Assembly: GCA_013407085.1 (NCBI GenBank)
Contig: JACCGJ010019961.1
Coordinates: 1 to 64,000, forward strand
Origin: Atriophallophorus winterbourni
Taxonomy: Eukaryota > Platyhelminthes > Trematoda > Plagiorchiida > Microphallidae
Length of the DNA stretch: 64,000 bases
Reading direction: 5' to 3'
In this document: in pieces, positions 52,583-64,000 of the stretch
How positions within the stretch are numbered: the first letter of the stretch is position 1
Layout of the letters: every line of letters starts with the position of its first letter
Notes under the pieces: generated by a model
What the model was told of the DNA's origin: nothing
What the model saw: only the letters and a program-made list of their open reading frames with translations
The model's database searches: none
Position numbers and translations under genes: made by a program

Positions 52583-52624
52583 CCCTACCTGATGAGTGCA
52601 AACAGCACGAAACCGGTCGTGCGG
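52583..52624 (+). ncRNA. Hammerhead ribozyme, HHR-D, intact core
   Basis: CUGAUGA (52589-52595), helix II GUGC/GCAC with loop AAACA, GAA, helix III ACC/GGU palindrome, C17 giving GUC, cleavage between 52618 and 52619. Helix I pairs UAC with GUG (one wobble), then has one C-C mismatch and one further C-G pair. The surrounding sequence (about 52555-52640) matches 27330-27420 and 54692-54782. Confidence 0.8.
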
Positions 52625-52639
52625 TGTGAATGAAGGAAA

Positions 52640-53865
52640 AGCATGCAAATGAATATTTTGTAGCAATATTTACCGTTCGTTAGATTGAAAACGCAAAGCA
52701 TTACACTGTACCTTACAGTGTGAGAGGTCGGGAGTATGACATTAACAGTTGATTGTACTAATATTGAGAGCTTTATATCTCCTCAGAATGCGTCTTTTTC
52801 AACGTAAGTGCTATGACTGCCTGTATCACTCATGGAGCAATGAACGCTGTCGTTGTGAAGCGAGCATTGCCTAATTTCTCCTTTGAAGGACACTTGGTCA
52901 GTTGCTAATTTATTCAAACATAAAATCTTGAAGATTTACAAGTTTTACCGCCAATGGTAAGCATTTAGTTTTCGCTCGTGCCTCCGGCTGATTATCAATG
53001 GTCCACTGCCATTTAATAAAGATGTGCACGTACTGCTTACCAATATTAGGGTATTTGATCTCAGCTCTCAATTTTTCGATAGATGACAGTTCAATCAGTA
53101 AAGGTGGACGTATCAAAACCCGAACTTACTTACATAAAATTGATATAACGATTCAAAAAGAGATAGTGAAAGTCACATAAAACATTTGCTAAGAATATAA
53201 ACAGATTTCATCTGGACTTTCGCATTACACACACTGATATTCTGGTTTGTCCTAATCTACATTTAATGATAAAAGGTTGACTGTTGTATACGTTTTGTAT
53301 AACAGCTTCAAATATTACTTTATGGCCAAAAGCCAGTTACGCAGTTCATAGCTCAAGTGCTGGTTTTATGAGCACCGAAATAATAATCGTATTTGCTCAA
53401 ACATAGTAAACCATCTCAATATGGTTAGTGAAAGCGGAAATAGTTATTAATTGTTGGTATCACTTTTGTCGCATTCTAGAAGCTGCATCTTCTTAGAAAA
53501 AGATGACCAAAGTAGGACGTGATGCACAAATTCTTATTCGAATCTGCAAATTTTTTTACTCCGTATATAGGCATTGTTTTGAACAAGCAAGTCAAATAAC
53601 AGCACCGGATCAACCGATAAAAATAAACAAAAATCGCTATGTGGATAGTTTTACGATAGATCACATTACATTGAAATCAACAGGCTACTCAGATTACTGT
53701 GTATTGTTTTTTTTGAATATGTTCTCCTCTTCTCCTAACTGAGGAAGAGTGCTTCGAGTAACAATTTTATCTCCTCTCTTCTTTCACAACTGTGCTTCCG
53801 CAGCCATCTTCAATTATATTTCTCAAATAACCAGACGACGAAGTTATTTAATGTGAAGTACTCAG
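52640..53865. other. No recognisable gene
   Basis: Short open frames on both strands without domains. 52730-52770 has a weak match to the HHR-D flank. Confidence 0.4.
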
Positions 53866-54596
53866 ATGCGGTAGTTCACCCATCTGGCTTCATATTCCGC
53901 TGTTCTTACCAACTCACTGGCCAATTTTTGAACACGGGGCTCGTAGGAGTCAGCAATCGATTGGAATTCTCAATTCGTTGTTACAATGTCTAGATTTGAC
54001 TCATCTTTTATTCAAGCATCGGTGTATCGCAATAAATATATTATAACTGCTAACTTCATGATTTTAACATATTATATATTAGACCTGTTGAAATACGTCT
54101 ATTTTCCATTATGTACACATGACTCAGCCAGCGTGGGTGGCGCTGACTCAGTATTCGGGACATGCTCTGTTGACAAGCGTTTGAAGGAACATCAGCATTC
54201 GTAACCTTGTCCATCCACCATACGTTCAAGATCAGTTGGATTCTGGATGCTTGATCGTTCAGTGTCTATACTATACAAAGTTTAACTTCGACGCCAATCT
54301 GAAAATCCCTTGTTGTTCACACATGGAATCACTCACTGATTCCTAGTCAAGAGCTCAAGTTGCTTCGCCGAAAACCGTTTGTAGTGTGAAACATTCGAGC
54401 ATAGGAGCTCTTTGAATCATTTATTATGAATCAATATTAGTTTTTGTGTTTTAAGACCATTGATGGTTGCCTGAACCAAAATAAAATATGGCTTCATTGT
54501 CTAGGTTACTTTGATATTTCGTGTTCAGTGCTTGTAAATAATGATTACTGCTTGAATATTCAGAACGTACTACTCATGATTAGGCGTAAAATACCA

Positions 54597-54782
54597 AAAG
54601 CAAAGATGATTGTGCTCATGTGATTGAATAGGGTGGTCGTACCAACGTTATCCAAAATCGGCATACAAGCGCCACTTGTTTACCATTCTTCGCCTGTTTC
54701 AAGCGCATGCAGATCTTGATCCTACTGTCCATTACAAATGAGTGCCAATATTACGAAACCCGTCGTAGGTTGCGTGTGTTTG
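54597..54782 (+). repeat. HHR-D repeat with degenerate hammerhead (B2)
   Basis: Duplicate of 27235-27420 within block B2. Confidence 0.6.
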
Positions 54783-55504
54783 AAAGAAAGGTTATATTAT
54801 CGAATGATTTGTATGAACTAGGAGGGAAGGGTATAAACAAGAGGATTGTTTATGAGACACAACTCGGAAATCTAACGGTAATTTGCATCAAACTTATTGA
54901 ATCAACATCCTAATCGCTATCGTTTGGCGATGCAGATGACATGAATCAATAGAATCATATTTGCCAAAGCCTAGTTAACACAGCCAAACCTACGTCATTG
55001 ATCCGATTACCTAGACACACGAACTCACCTCGTGCGAACATACCAAGGTTACCGCGAGCATTACTAACGCCTGTAAATTGTTTAGAACATATCTTTCTCG
55101 CCTCATCCCTCTTCGTTGTATTACATTCCGCTCAAGCTATAATTTCCTATGTTCAGTGGAAAGAACGACAGATTCGTCGTGAAAATCCGGAATCAGAAAC
55201 ACGATGCAAAAAATCGCCGAGATTTTATCGTGAATGGTGTACCCAGTTCGAACGAAGAAGAATCCAGTAATCCGTTGCAACACGACTGCAGGGAATGGAG
55301 ATTTTTACAATAGGTCTTAGGCTCATAAGGAATATTAATGAATCGTGTTATGTGCTTGAAGCCAAAAATGAAATCGCAACAGCCATTGCCTTTTAAAATA
55401 GCATTTCGTAAGGACGAATTGAGGGATCGCATAAAGGAGGCCTAGTACCAATGCTGAAGATTGGCACCTCCTAAAAATCATATTTGAGCTGTATACGAAA
55501 TAAT

Positions 55505-56997
55505 CCGGTTTGGTACTTTGATGCTCAGAAACTTCCGGTAAAGCTTCATTTTGTGAACTGCTATCAGGATATTCAACTGGATCTGCGGCTGGTGCAAGAT
55601 GACGCAGTGAAACAGTTTCTTCTCGACCATCTGGAAATCGTATGTGAGCATATTCGGGATTGCTCTCAACCAGGTCAACCTCTTCGACCAGAGAGTCATA
55701 TTTAGATGACCCTGTATTTCTTCGAAGTAGTACACGGCCTGGAGCTAATAGCCACTGAGGTAAAGAGCTGCCGGTTACGGACCTACGAAGGTGACGGAAC
55801 ATTCTTTCATGAGGAGTAACGTTGGTGGCTGTACACAGAAGTAAACGAATAGAATGTAGCGCGTCCGGTAGCACCGACTCCCATTGATCAATTTTCAAGT
55901 TTCGAGAACGTAAGCACAATGAGACTGTTTTCCATAGAGTAGCATTCAGTCTCTCTACTTGCCCATTACCGCGTGGGTTATTGCTTGTGGTTCTACTAGT
56001 GGCCACTCCATGTTCGTGTAGGAATGTTTTTAACTCCGCAGACATAAATGAAGCACCTCTATCAGAATGAATGAAGGAGGGTAGACCAAATATTGAAAAC
56101 AGATCAATGAGGCGCTGTATGATCGTGGAAGCTTTCATATCCGGAAAAGGAAATGCGAAAGGAAAAGGAAAAGGATGTAACTGTTACGTGTTGATGAAGG
56201 AATCGGTCCTTTAAAATCGAGACTCAAACGTTCTAACGGTTGGGTGGCTTTTATTAAGTGATTAACATCCGGTTTATGAAACTTGGGCTTGAGCTCACGA
56301 CAAGCAGAGCACTGCTGAATGATTGTCTTCACATCATCAAGGGAATACGGTAGATTTTTGGACCGAACAAAATGGAAAAACGGGTCACGCCTGGATGACA
56401 CATGTTTTCATGTACGATTTTCAAATCAAGTAACGAATGACTTGATGAACAGTAAGCTCTCGAGAGCGCATCTGCAGCTTGATTCTGGGTTCTGGGTCGA
56501 TAGATTACATCATAAGAGAATTGAGATAGCTCAATGCGCCAGCGTTGAACTTTGTCGTTTTTTATTTTTCCACCGAGCTTCGAATCATACATAAAAGCGA
56601 CGGATCGCTGATCGGTTATCAATTTAAAATGCGTCCCCAGTAGATAATACCGCCATTTTCTAATTGCTTCTATGATAGCGTATACCTCTTTTTCTACAGC
56701 AGAATGTCTTCGTTCACTAGAACTTAGTGTTCGAGAAAAGAATGCTACTGGACGGCCATTTTGGTTCAGTGTTGCAGAGATAGCGATATCAGATGCATCA
56801 GTTTCGACCACCAAAGGCACGTTTCGGTCTACGGTCATTACTGCAGCTTCCATTAATTCTGCCTTGAGAGCATCATAGCTACGTAAGAGATCTTTAGACA
56901 ACGGAAACTCCGTGTTGTGGATGAGGGGGTGAATTTTATCGGAGAATTTCGAAAACCACTGAGAATAGTACGCAAACATACCAATTACCCGTTGCTG
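55505..56997 (-). pseudogene. Gypsy pol: RNase H and integrase
   Basis: RNase H: VVETDASDIAISATLNQNG, FFSRTLSSSERRHSAVEKE and LITDQRSVAFMYD. Integrase: HPGV and CSACRELKPKF zinc-binding segments (a frameshift near 56380 separates them), LDFKGPIP with the first catalytic Asp, HSDRGASF with the second, and GQVERLNAT with the Glu. A second break near 56140 coincides with a short GGAAAA repeat and a deletion. The C-terminus ends at the junction (55505). Confidence 0.85.
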
Positions 56998-58209
56998 TTA
57001 CTTCAGATCCGTAGGCGGAGGAAGGACAATTAATGGTTTAAAGCGATCCGGATCAGGTTTGATCTTCCCGAATGAAACGTTATATCCTAATAAACAAATC
57101 TCATTCGCAGCAAAAATGCACTTCTTGTCGTTGTGTGTCAATCCGTACTGTTTTGCAATGTGTAAGAATTTATCCAAGTTGCGATTATGCTCGGCTATAT
57201 CTTTTCCACAAACCGTTATATTGTCAACATAAACATATGTTCCATCGAGATTCTCTTTGCGAATTAATTCATCAATAGCGCGCTGGAAACAAGCTACACC
57301 ATTAGTCACACCGAATGGTATTCTGCAAAATTGATACAGATTATTACAAGCCTCAAATGCAGTGAATTTTTTCTCGTCTTCTCTGATAGGGATTTGATGA
57401 TACGCGCTTTCTAGATCAAGTGTACTGTATACTTCATAGCGGGATATCTTTTCAATGATGGCGTCTATACGAGGCAGGGGGAACGCATCAAGTTCAGTGA
57501 AACGATTGATGGTTTGACTGTAATCAATCACCATACGCTTCTTTTGACGTTCATTCGTGGTTACGAGCACTTGGGCACGCCAAGGAGACTTGGATGGTTC
57601 AATTATACCGTCAGTAACTAATCTGTTTACTTCAGATTTGATAAACGATTCGTCAGCTTGGCTAAACCGCCGTGATTTAATTCGTATTGGTTGGCATGCC
57701 GGCGATAAATGCGCGAATAACGTAGGCGCGGGCAGACTAGATGTCGTGAGACCACATACAGAGAAGGTAGGGCGATCGCCCTGGAACGAGAGTTGAACGC
57801 TTTCGTGATGTTTTAAAAAGTCATGTCCGAGAAGGATATCAGTGCACAAGTGTGGGAGTACGGAAAGCTTAACATCGTTATATACTGTTCCGTTATGCGA
57901 CAAAGAAACAACACAATGTCCCTTGGTATGGCTTCGTAATTGTGTAGAAGCTAAAATGATTTCGCTGTGTGATTGATATGTAGGAAATTTATGCCTATGA
58001 ACAATGGATTCGCATACAAAACTTTCTGAACTTCCGGTATCGATCAATGCATCTAACTTCACACCGTTCACAATGACTTTAGTGATTGCATTTGAAAGAC
58101 AAGCTGGAGCAGCAGCGGTGATGACAGAGGATGCTACAAATGGTGATGCAGATGCAACATGTTTATCAGATTTGGAAGAACGGCATACCGATCGAAAATG
58201 TCCCATTTT
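56998..58209 (-). pseudogene. Gypsy pol: protease and reverse transcriptase
   Basis: Continuous frame. Protease active site LIDTGSSESF at about 58040; RT with LVTDGIIEPSKSPWRAQVL, MVIDYSQTINRFT, TLDLESAYHQIPI, FTAFEACNNLYQFCRIPFG and YVYVDNITVCGKD. The motif C is YVDN rather than YVDD; I recall similar forms in related elements, so it need not be a mutation. The frame ends with a single TAA at 57001-56999 where related proteins continue. Confidence 0.85.
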
Positions 58210-58913
58210 TCCACATGCCTTGCAGACTGCATCACGAGCAGGACACTTGTGACGAGGATGTCTATCATAACCACAAAAGTAGCAAAGGCCTTGGAGCTTC
58301 GGTTGATGCTGGCCAACGTTTTATTTGGGACTGAATCTATCGGTATGTTTTGGTGGCTATGCATTTCTGTTTGCACAGTGTTACAAGGAATTTCCTGGAT
58401 GGGTGATGTATAAGAATGTGATTGCTTCTGCGCCATGTCTAGAGACTTGGCTTGGTCAAAAGCAGTTTGGATGTCTAGAAATTTATTTTCAAGCAAGCGT
58501 TGTCGGATAGAATTCGAAGACATTCCCGAAATGAAAGCATCACGTACGGCTTCGTCTTGATACTCGACAGCAGTTACAGATTTGAAGTTACAGTCCCGTG
58601 AGAGCGAGCGGAGTCGCTGCAAAAACTGATCGAGGCTTTCGCTGGAATCTTGCTTACACGTAGCAAGTAGATGTCGAGCAAAAACTTCGTTCTTCGATTG
58701 TACGTAGGTTGACTGCAAAGTAGAAATAGCTGATTCATAGGAAGTGCATTGAAACACGAGTTTATACACAGACGGGGAAAGGAAATGGATGAGTGTCTTT
58801 AATTTGTCTGGCTTATGTGAGTCTATAACATCAAGAAAGTTTGTGAATGTATAGAACCAATGTTCCCACGAGTCTGCAGCATCAGATGCGTTTGGGGCGG
58901 TTTCAAAGCGTTC
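58210..58913 (-). pseudogene. Gypsy gag with two CCHC zinc knuckles
   Basis: Starts within gag (ERFETAPNASDAADSWEHW), continues with YVQSKNEVFARHLLATC, SLDQFLQRLRSLSRDC and DAFISGMSS, typical of trematode Gypsy gag. A frameshift lies near 58315. In the new frame are two knuckles of CX2CX4HX4C form (about 58285-58215), ending CKACGKMGHFRSVC. The gag start codon is missing. Confidence 0.8.
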
Positions 58914-59917
58914 AATGCGAAAGAAGATGACTGTTCAAGAAATGATATCGGGAGCCAGTGAACCACATGCACGCGAAAAAAAACTTCGGATCTATCGATC
59001 AATTTCTGGTAGGCGAATCCAATACTATGAGTTATTCATCTTCCTCGAACATGAAACCTTTATCTGGCTGTTACAACTATGCTCATGGCTTTGTGGGCAA
59101 AATTTCTTAGCTTTATTCACGTCTGACTGCAGCGTTTTAGGATTCGATTGCAGTGATTGGAACATTGGATGAGTGCTTCCCTACAGGACACTGAACTCAA
59201 CATCCCACACATGATGATTTTCAGAAAAATCGTGAAACTCTTGGCGGTAAGGTCCTCGTCTACATGCTTATAACCATCAATTTGATATACTTTTCTCCCC
59301 TTGAGTACGATATATCATATTCATTGAATGGCTGGCGTGATAACCATAACTGACGCATAGCACTAATGTATCGCCCCATTATTCAACATCTCCCGATGAC
59401 AATGGTCATCCTAATGCAATACTTGTTGTTATTAAGCTCCCATTTCTCACATTCGCTCACACTAGTTGATTTTAAGGAACCGACACTTTTCACACACATT
59501 GCGATTACCGATTCTTCTGAAGGCTTAGGGCAAGAAACATAGACCTACACATCACTTTACAACATTGTACTACAACCAACATAATTTTGATTAGAATAAA
59601 ACTAGTCTACCGTGAACCTCATACTCTTGAACGAAAATGGGCAACCATCATATATAACTAGGAACTATGAAAATTTTCGAGCGCTTATCACTGCACATAT
59701 ATGTCATTTCTTAGAACTCCCATCAGTTAAAAAGGAAAAGTTTTAATAATAACTCCGTTTCCTGATGGATTTGTCACTAAAATTGAAAATCATAGGCAAC
59801 AGACAGCGTATAAATAGCCTTTTGGGAGCAGTACACATAACAGAATGTGTCAAAGTTACGCGGCCTGGTTTAACTACTTGGAAGATCCATCACGTCTCAT
59901 CATTAAGAAAAATGTTT

Positions 59918-60078
59918 GTCGGTCATCGTCAAAATGTGGTTCGAATCACACCCGAAGCGGATGGTGTGAACTTCTGTTGAGCTCAGATATGAGCTTCCAT
60001 TATGGACCCTCGTAATCAAATTTGTGTATAGTTAGATATGTTTGGCATGGATGAGTAGTCACAAATTTAAACAACATA
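59918..60078 (+). repeat. HHR-C SINE-like fragment (B2)
   Basis: Counterpart of 29140-29300. Confidence 0.65.
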
Positions 60079-60156
60079 TTCTATCAATATCGCTTGAACA
60101 ACAATGCCCATCAGATCTATTTGGTGTTAGCCTACACTGTATCCATTGGAATTAAC

Positions 60157-60513
60157 TGGCACGGAGATCTTTCCGGTTTGCCGACAACAACAGATGTTGG
60201 TGGGTCCATCTGGACTGGTCACGCAAACACAGCTACTTAAATATACCGTCTAAAATCAGTTTATAATCACTAAACTGCGATCGATAAAACGCTGGACGTT
60301 AGTCCATGTCGTTAAGACGTGAGACAACAATGCTGATGCTTGCGGTTTTGAATCCGACTAACGAAGCGGAGGTTATGCATTGATGATGAGCTCAAGTTAG
60401 AGCGATTGTCGACTCCGGTACTTCCAATATGGACCGTCTTGATCCACTTTGTGAATAGTGAGATGGCTTTTGCAAGGATAACTTGTCACAAGTAAGAACG
60501 ACATATTCTCCAA
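60157..60513 (+). repeat. HHR-C SINE-like copy with degenerate hammerhead (B2)
   Basis: Counterpart of 29379-29735; the same inactivating changes in the ribozyme. Confidence 0.7.
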
Positions 60514-60937
60514 ATATCATTTGTTATGAATCCCAAATAATTTGTACATGCACCTCAACAATATCCGGCGTGCTATAATGTAAACAGTCCTACTGACCTA
60601 TCCTACATGCTTAGCGACATTATTTGAAAATTGTGCAAACGCTTTCAAAAAAACTTGCTTAAGTACTCACGAGGGATGTGAGCAACATATCACTTTGGTA
60701 CTCACGAAACTGTTGACACATTGGACGTTTCTCAAATCTAACACCAGCAGCCCGTGCCGATTATTTACGAAGAGGAATACCCTCTAAACGTTATTGAACA
60801 AAATTATTAACAACGAATAAAACTGGAATACAAAATATACTCCTCAAACATTTGCACAATCTGTATTCCGAAGTGGCAATACCGACGTCTGACGTGTTCA
60901 AGATAATGTTCAAACAGAGATTCAATCATAAAATAAT

Positions 60938-61345
60938 TAAAAATACCCTGATTTTTCTGACCTACAAGGGAGGTGAAACAACAGAATATGATAATCTAAC
61001 GCCCGCTAGATTTGTCACCAGCGCTATCTAAATCAATGCAGTCCACCATAGCTGATGCTTGCGGAATCACCTTGAGATCACTAACCGAATCTCTGAATCA
61101 CAGCATGCATTCGGGAAAAACGATCTATAGTAACAAACTAGCTGTTAGCAAAAAAAGCATGGTCTCAGCTAATAAATGCTTGCAACTCCGTTAACGTACT
61201 TCATATTTATTTATCAAAAGCAGTTGAAATATATAATGACCAACTGCTCTTGTCGAAAATTCTAACCTACGTAGTTCAGGGTAAACTCCAGTTATAATAC
61301 ATTTGATTTTACCGAGAAAATGAACTATCCTAATTTTCCCTGCAT
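60938..61345 (+). pseudogene. LINE reverse transcriptase relic (B2)
   Basis: Counterpart of 30160-30570, shortened by small differences near 61160 and 61195. Confidence 0.55.
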
Positions 61346-62020
61346 AGAACATTCCTGCATTCCTACTTACAGTGCTAAACATCCCGCTTCTATCCGTATG
61401 ACTCCTCTTAGCCAGCGGGGACTGTAATTACTCAACTGTTTTCACTGAGTCCATCTGTAATTTGCATCCGCTGTCCGATCCACTTGACTCTGTAATTAAT
61501 AATCAGGCATACGAATGATCACGCGTGTTACTGTTTATCCCACACAGAAGCGAATGCCAGATTGTGACCATATCAACATCATTATCTTTGTTTTTCGCAT
61601 TTTGCTAGGAATCTTTTATCCAAACATCACATCGTGAGTTCATTCCATGTATCGCTTATTCTCTTCTACTTTACAAGTTCAACCGTGAAACTTGTTTAAC
61701 GAGTGCTAAGCAATTATAGATCAGCGATTCAATTCCACAGTAATTGATTTGTTGTGCACCGAGTCAATGATTTAAAGTTCATTCATCTTATTATCAAGTT
61801 CTCTGGAAGTTTATAAAATATATACCACCGAGAAAACAAAGAAAGAAAATCAGCTTATAAGTGAAACGGTTCAACATTTTCCTAGAAAATCAAACCAAGG
61901 ATTGAGGCGCTAACATTATTTTGATCTTGGCTACGTTTGATAAGCCTCAAAAATAAAATAATATACAACAGTTATTTCGAATTGGGTTTATTCATTAATC
62001 AATAATTAAGCACAGTTTTT

Positions 62021-62514
62021 TTACGCGAAAAAATAGATGGATGTGCATATTCCTCCAGAAAATGTATATTCCGTAGTGCACCATCCATCCATTATGTGTA
62101 GGATTAGAAAATTAAACCTACACGGCGACAGCTTTGTTTCATAGAATCTACAAATCCTGTCACACAGAAAAGAAAAGTTCGCGATCGTTATCATTCAGAA
62201 ACGGATACTAACCAGGGTTCATACTCTCCACTCTATCCGCCTCCACACAGAAAAGAAATAGTTCTCTGGCAATGAGAAATCTGTAAACCGCTTTCTTACC
62301 TCCAATTTGGTACTCTGGTATCTTCCGTAAATAAAACAGATCCATCTGAAATAAGGAAAACGGATAAATTTGCATTTGTTGCTGCTTTGAACTCAAAATG
62401 TATAAGATAGCCGTTGAAACAATTATAAGAACGACATGAGAATTCGAACTCACCTTGCACCGAAAACAATGTGCTACACACAAGCAGCGTACAAGCAATG
62501 GCTGAATATGTCAT
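62021..62514 (-). CDS. Small secreted protein gene, three exons (copy 3)
   Basis: Counterpart of 31250-31743 in block B2: exons 62514-62454, 62345-62300 and 62156-62021. Splice sites, TATA box (62567-62572), stop and AATAAA are retained. Two differences in exon 3 each change an Arg codon to Gly; the reading frame stays open and the four cysteines are kept. Confidence 0.55.
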
Positions 62515-62943
62515 CGTGCTAGTAATTCGATATATGCGATATTCGTCAGCATTATAATCGGACTACTTTATAAGTAGACATTTTCTCTCGCAACCAACCG
62601 GAATTCTTGTATTGATTTTGTACGTTTTATGTGCAGTTGAATGTGCGCATTCAACTAACCAATGAATAAACATTAACAAAAAGTGTATCCTACGGATGCC
62701 AGGAAATAATGTCCACAGCAATCGGATGATTTCAGTGAAAAATATCACGCATCTGCAGTCTAAAAGAAGTTAGAAGATTACTAGTATTGACTTTCGGATG
62801 ATGGAACCCAACAACTGCTCCCTTTGCTGTTGAAATAAAACAGATAGTAAATCTGTGTCACTACATCGTGTGTGAACAGCAGCGTAAATAACGCATTTGA
62901 ATATCGGAAACTTAGGCTTAGCTTGAGCCGGATCTCACTGTTT

Positions 62944-62990
62944 CCACATGATGACAGAAACAGAAACAGACATTCAGAAACCGGTAGTGG
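62944..62990 (+). ncRNA. Degenerate hammerhead with expanded helix II (B2)
   Basis: Counterpart of 32173-32219. Confidence 0.5.
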
Positions 62991-64000
62991 TGTGCATGTA
63001 ATGTTGATGTGAGTAGCACAATATATTAGGATTCTCCTATTGTATCAATCAACAAACACGGTCACTGAGTGTATATGTTGTGATTTCAGGAATCAGGTTT
63101 CGCATTCGTAAAGCAAAACAGAGAGTTTTGGTGCTTGGTAAACACACATTTTGGATAACAGACTGATTCTAGACCTTAGGTTAAGGACGCTACGAATTAT
63201 ACGCACGAAAAGCTCAACATTTCACTTTATTTTCCGCTTAACTTAAATCATGATCAAACTGTAATTCATCAAATCTCGGTGTATTGCAACACGTCCTATC
63301 AAAGATTGATTTCGGTAAAACTTTTCAACCACGATTACGCTAATCCATTAATTTCATAAAACGAGAGAACGCGTTTTGGTCAAACGTGATTATTACACGA
63401 CTGACAATGGAACACAACACGCGACTATGTTAAGTAAGCAAATACTGTTGGCAGCATGTCTGCCCCAGTTGTCACTTTGATCTGATTTCATCATCGATTT
63501 CGTGTAAACCGGTCCACTTCATTTCCTAACTATGCACTGCTTTTTTGGCCGAACTTGACCGGTAGGGCGGACTTCAATAAAATGTATCTGTAATCTCAAT
63601 TCTTACGGCAAAACAAAACAATGAGCTTCAAATGCATTGCATGATAACGAGGTACATTGGAAAACAGATATAACCTCCCGAGAGTTAATAGTGACAAACA
63701 GCATTGGTCGTTGTTTATTTATCGATCTTCAATATGAAACACAACCGATTCTAAGTGTGTGATGTATTCAGACCGTTGATGCAGTAAGTTCCTTGTGATT
63801 AGAGGATGAATTTTAGTTTGAATAATTTTGAATGACAGCATAAGATCCTCGGTATATGTCCTGACGTAACATCTTGTGATTTTAGATTGGACATATGCTC
63901 GTTGAAAAGATACATCCAAAAACATATTGTCAATTGGGGTGTACTATTTTGAAACGTTTTGGAGGAGTTCAACATCCATTCATACCTATGGATTTAATAG

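Larger units (their letters stand above)
55505..58913 (-). mobile_element. Gypsy-type LTR retrotransposon interior, without LTRs
   Basis: About 3.4 kb of gag-pol on the minus strand, from about the first codons of gag to the integrase C-terminus. It is inserted where B1 has an empty site (28138-28143). Neither end has an LTR, primer binding site or polypurine tract. The only sequence shared by both junctions is AAT, which is too short for the usual Gypsy 5-bp duplication. Coding frames are broken at three or four places. Capture of a fragment during break repair is more likely than normal integration. Confidence 0.85.
53866..64000. repeat. Segmental duplication block B2 (partner of 26503-37271)
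   Basis: Starts inside the PLE N-terminal coding sequence and runs past the window end. Compared with B1 it has a single copy of the 4-kb unit and a 3.4-kb Gypsy fragment at 55505-58913. Confidence 0.9.

Overview
The window looks like intergenic DNA from a flatworm, most likely a trematode. The reasons are low gene density, CR1-like LINEs whose first ORF carries a PHD-like zinc finger, Gypsy gag-pol relatives with two zinc knuckles, a Penelope-like element, and a tRNA-headed SINE-like repeat carrying a hammerhead ribozyme (HHR), much like schistosome Sm-alpha. The genus cannot be fixed from this. Almost everything recognisable is mobile or repetitive, mostly decayed. There are two clear exceptions: one intact LINE protein (1055 aa) and a small, apparently complete three-exon gene for a secreted protein, present in three copies.

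Layout. 1-1535: tandem array of a 257-bp unit, each unit with an HHR on the minus strand. 1536-5345: LINE and CR1 relics plus a head-to-tail Gypsy remnant (pol end, LTR, gag start). 5375-9390: array of a second, 240-bp HHR repeat, split by an internally deleted CR1 (itself holding a 922-bp gag-only LTR element with identical LTRs) and by a 357-bp LINE fragment with a 9-bp target-site duplication (TSD). 9400-15500: sparse relics. 15528-17225: seven tandem 240-bp HHR units. 17290-21530: decayed CR1 with two insertions. 24172-26600: decayed Penelope-like element (PLE) with its own HHR. 26503 to about 37271: block B1, with an internal 4043-bp tandem duplication. 37640-47418: nearly full-length CR1 split by a 4.8-kb insertion that carries the intact LINE (11-bp TSD). 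48360-49880: LINE and CR1 relics. 51968-52640: Sm-alpha-like SINE and further HHRs. 53866-64000: block B2, a near-identical second copy of B1 that lacks the 4-kb duplication and contains an LTR-less Gypsy fragment.

The most striking signal is the number of HHRs, by my reading four repeat families plus the PLE. HHR-A is the 257-bp array. HHR-B is the 240-bp arrays. HHR-C is the SINE-like repeat with tRNA-like A/B boxes. HHR-D is a dispersed repeat. HHR-A, B and D share helix III as the loop-less palindrome ACCGGU; HHR-C uses ACUCGAGU and the PLE uses ACGU. This fits metazoan retrozyme/Sm-alpha biology, in which small self-cleaving circular RNAs are thought to be spread by PLE or LINE reverse transcriptases. 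Several HHR copies here have an intact core and a correct NUH cleavage site.

The best host-gene candidate lies in the 4043-bp unit. On the minus strand it has a TATA box, an ATG, a signal-peptide exon, a 46-nt second exon with consensus splice sites, a terminal exon with four cysteines, and AATAAA about 30 nt after the stop. It recurs at 31250-31743, 35293-35786 and 62021-62514 and resembles helminth micro-exon-type secreted protein genes.
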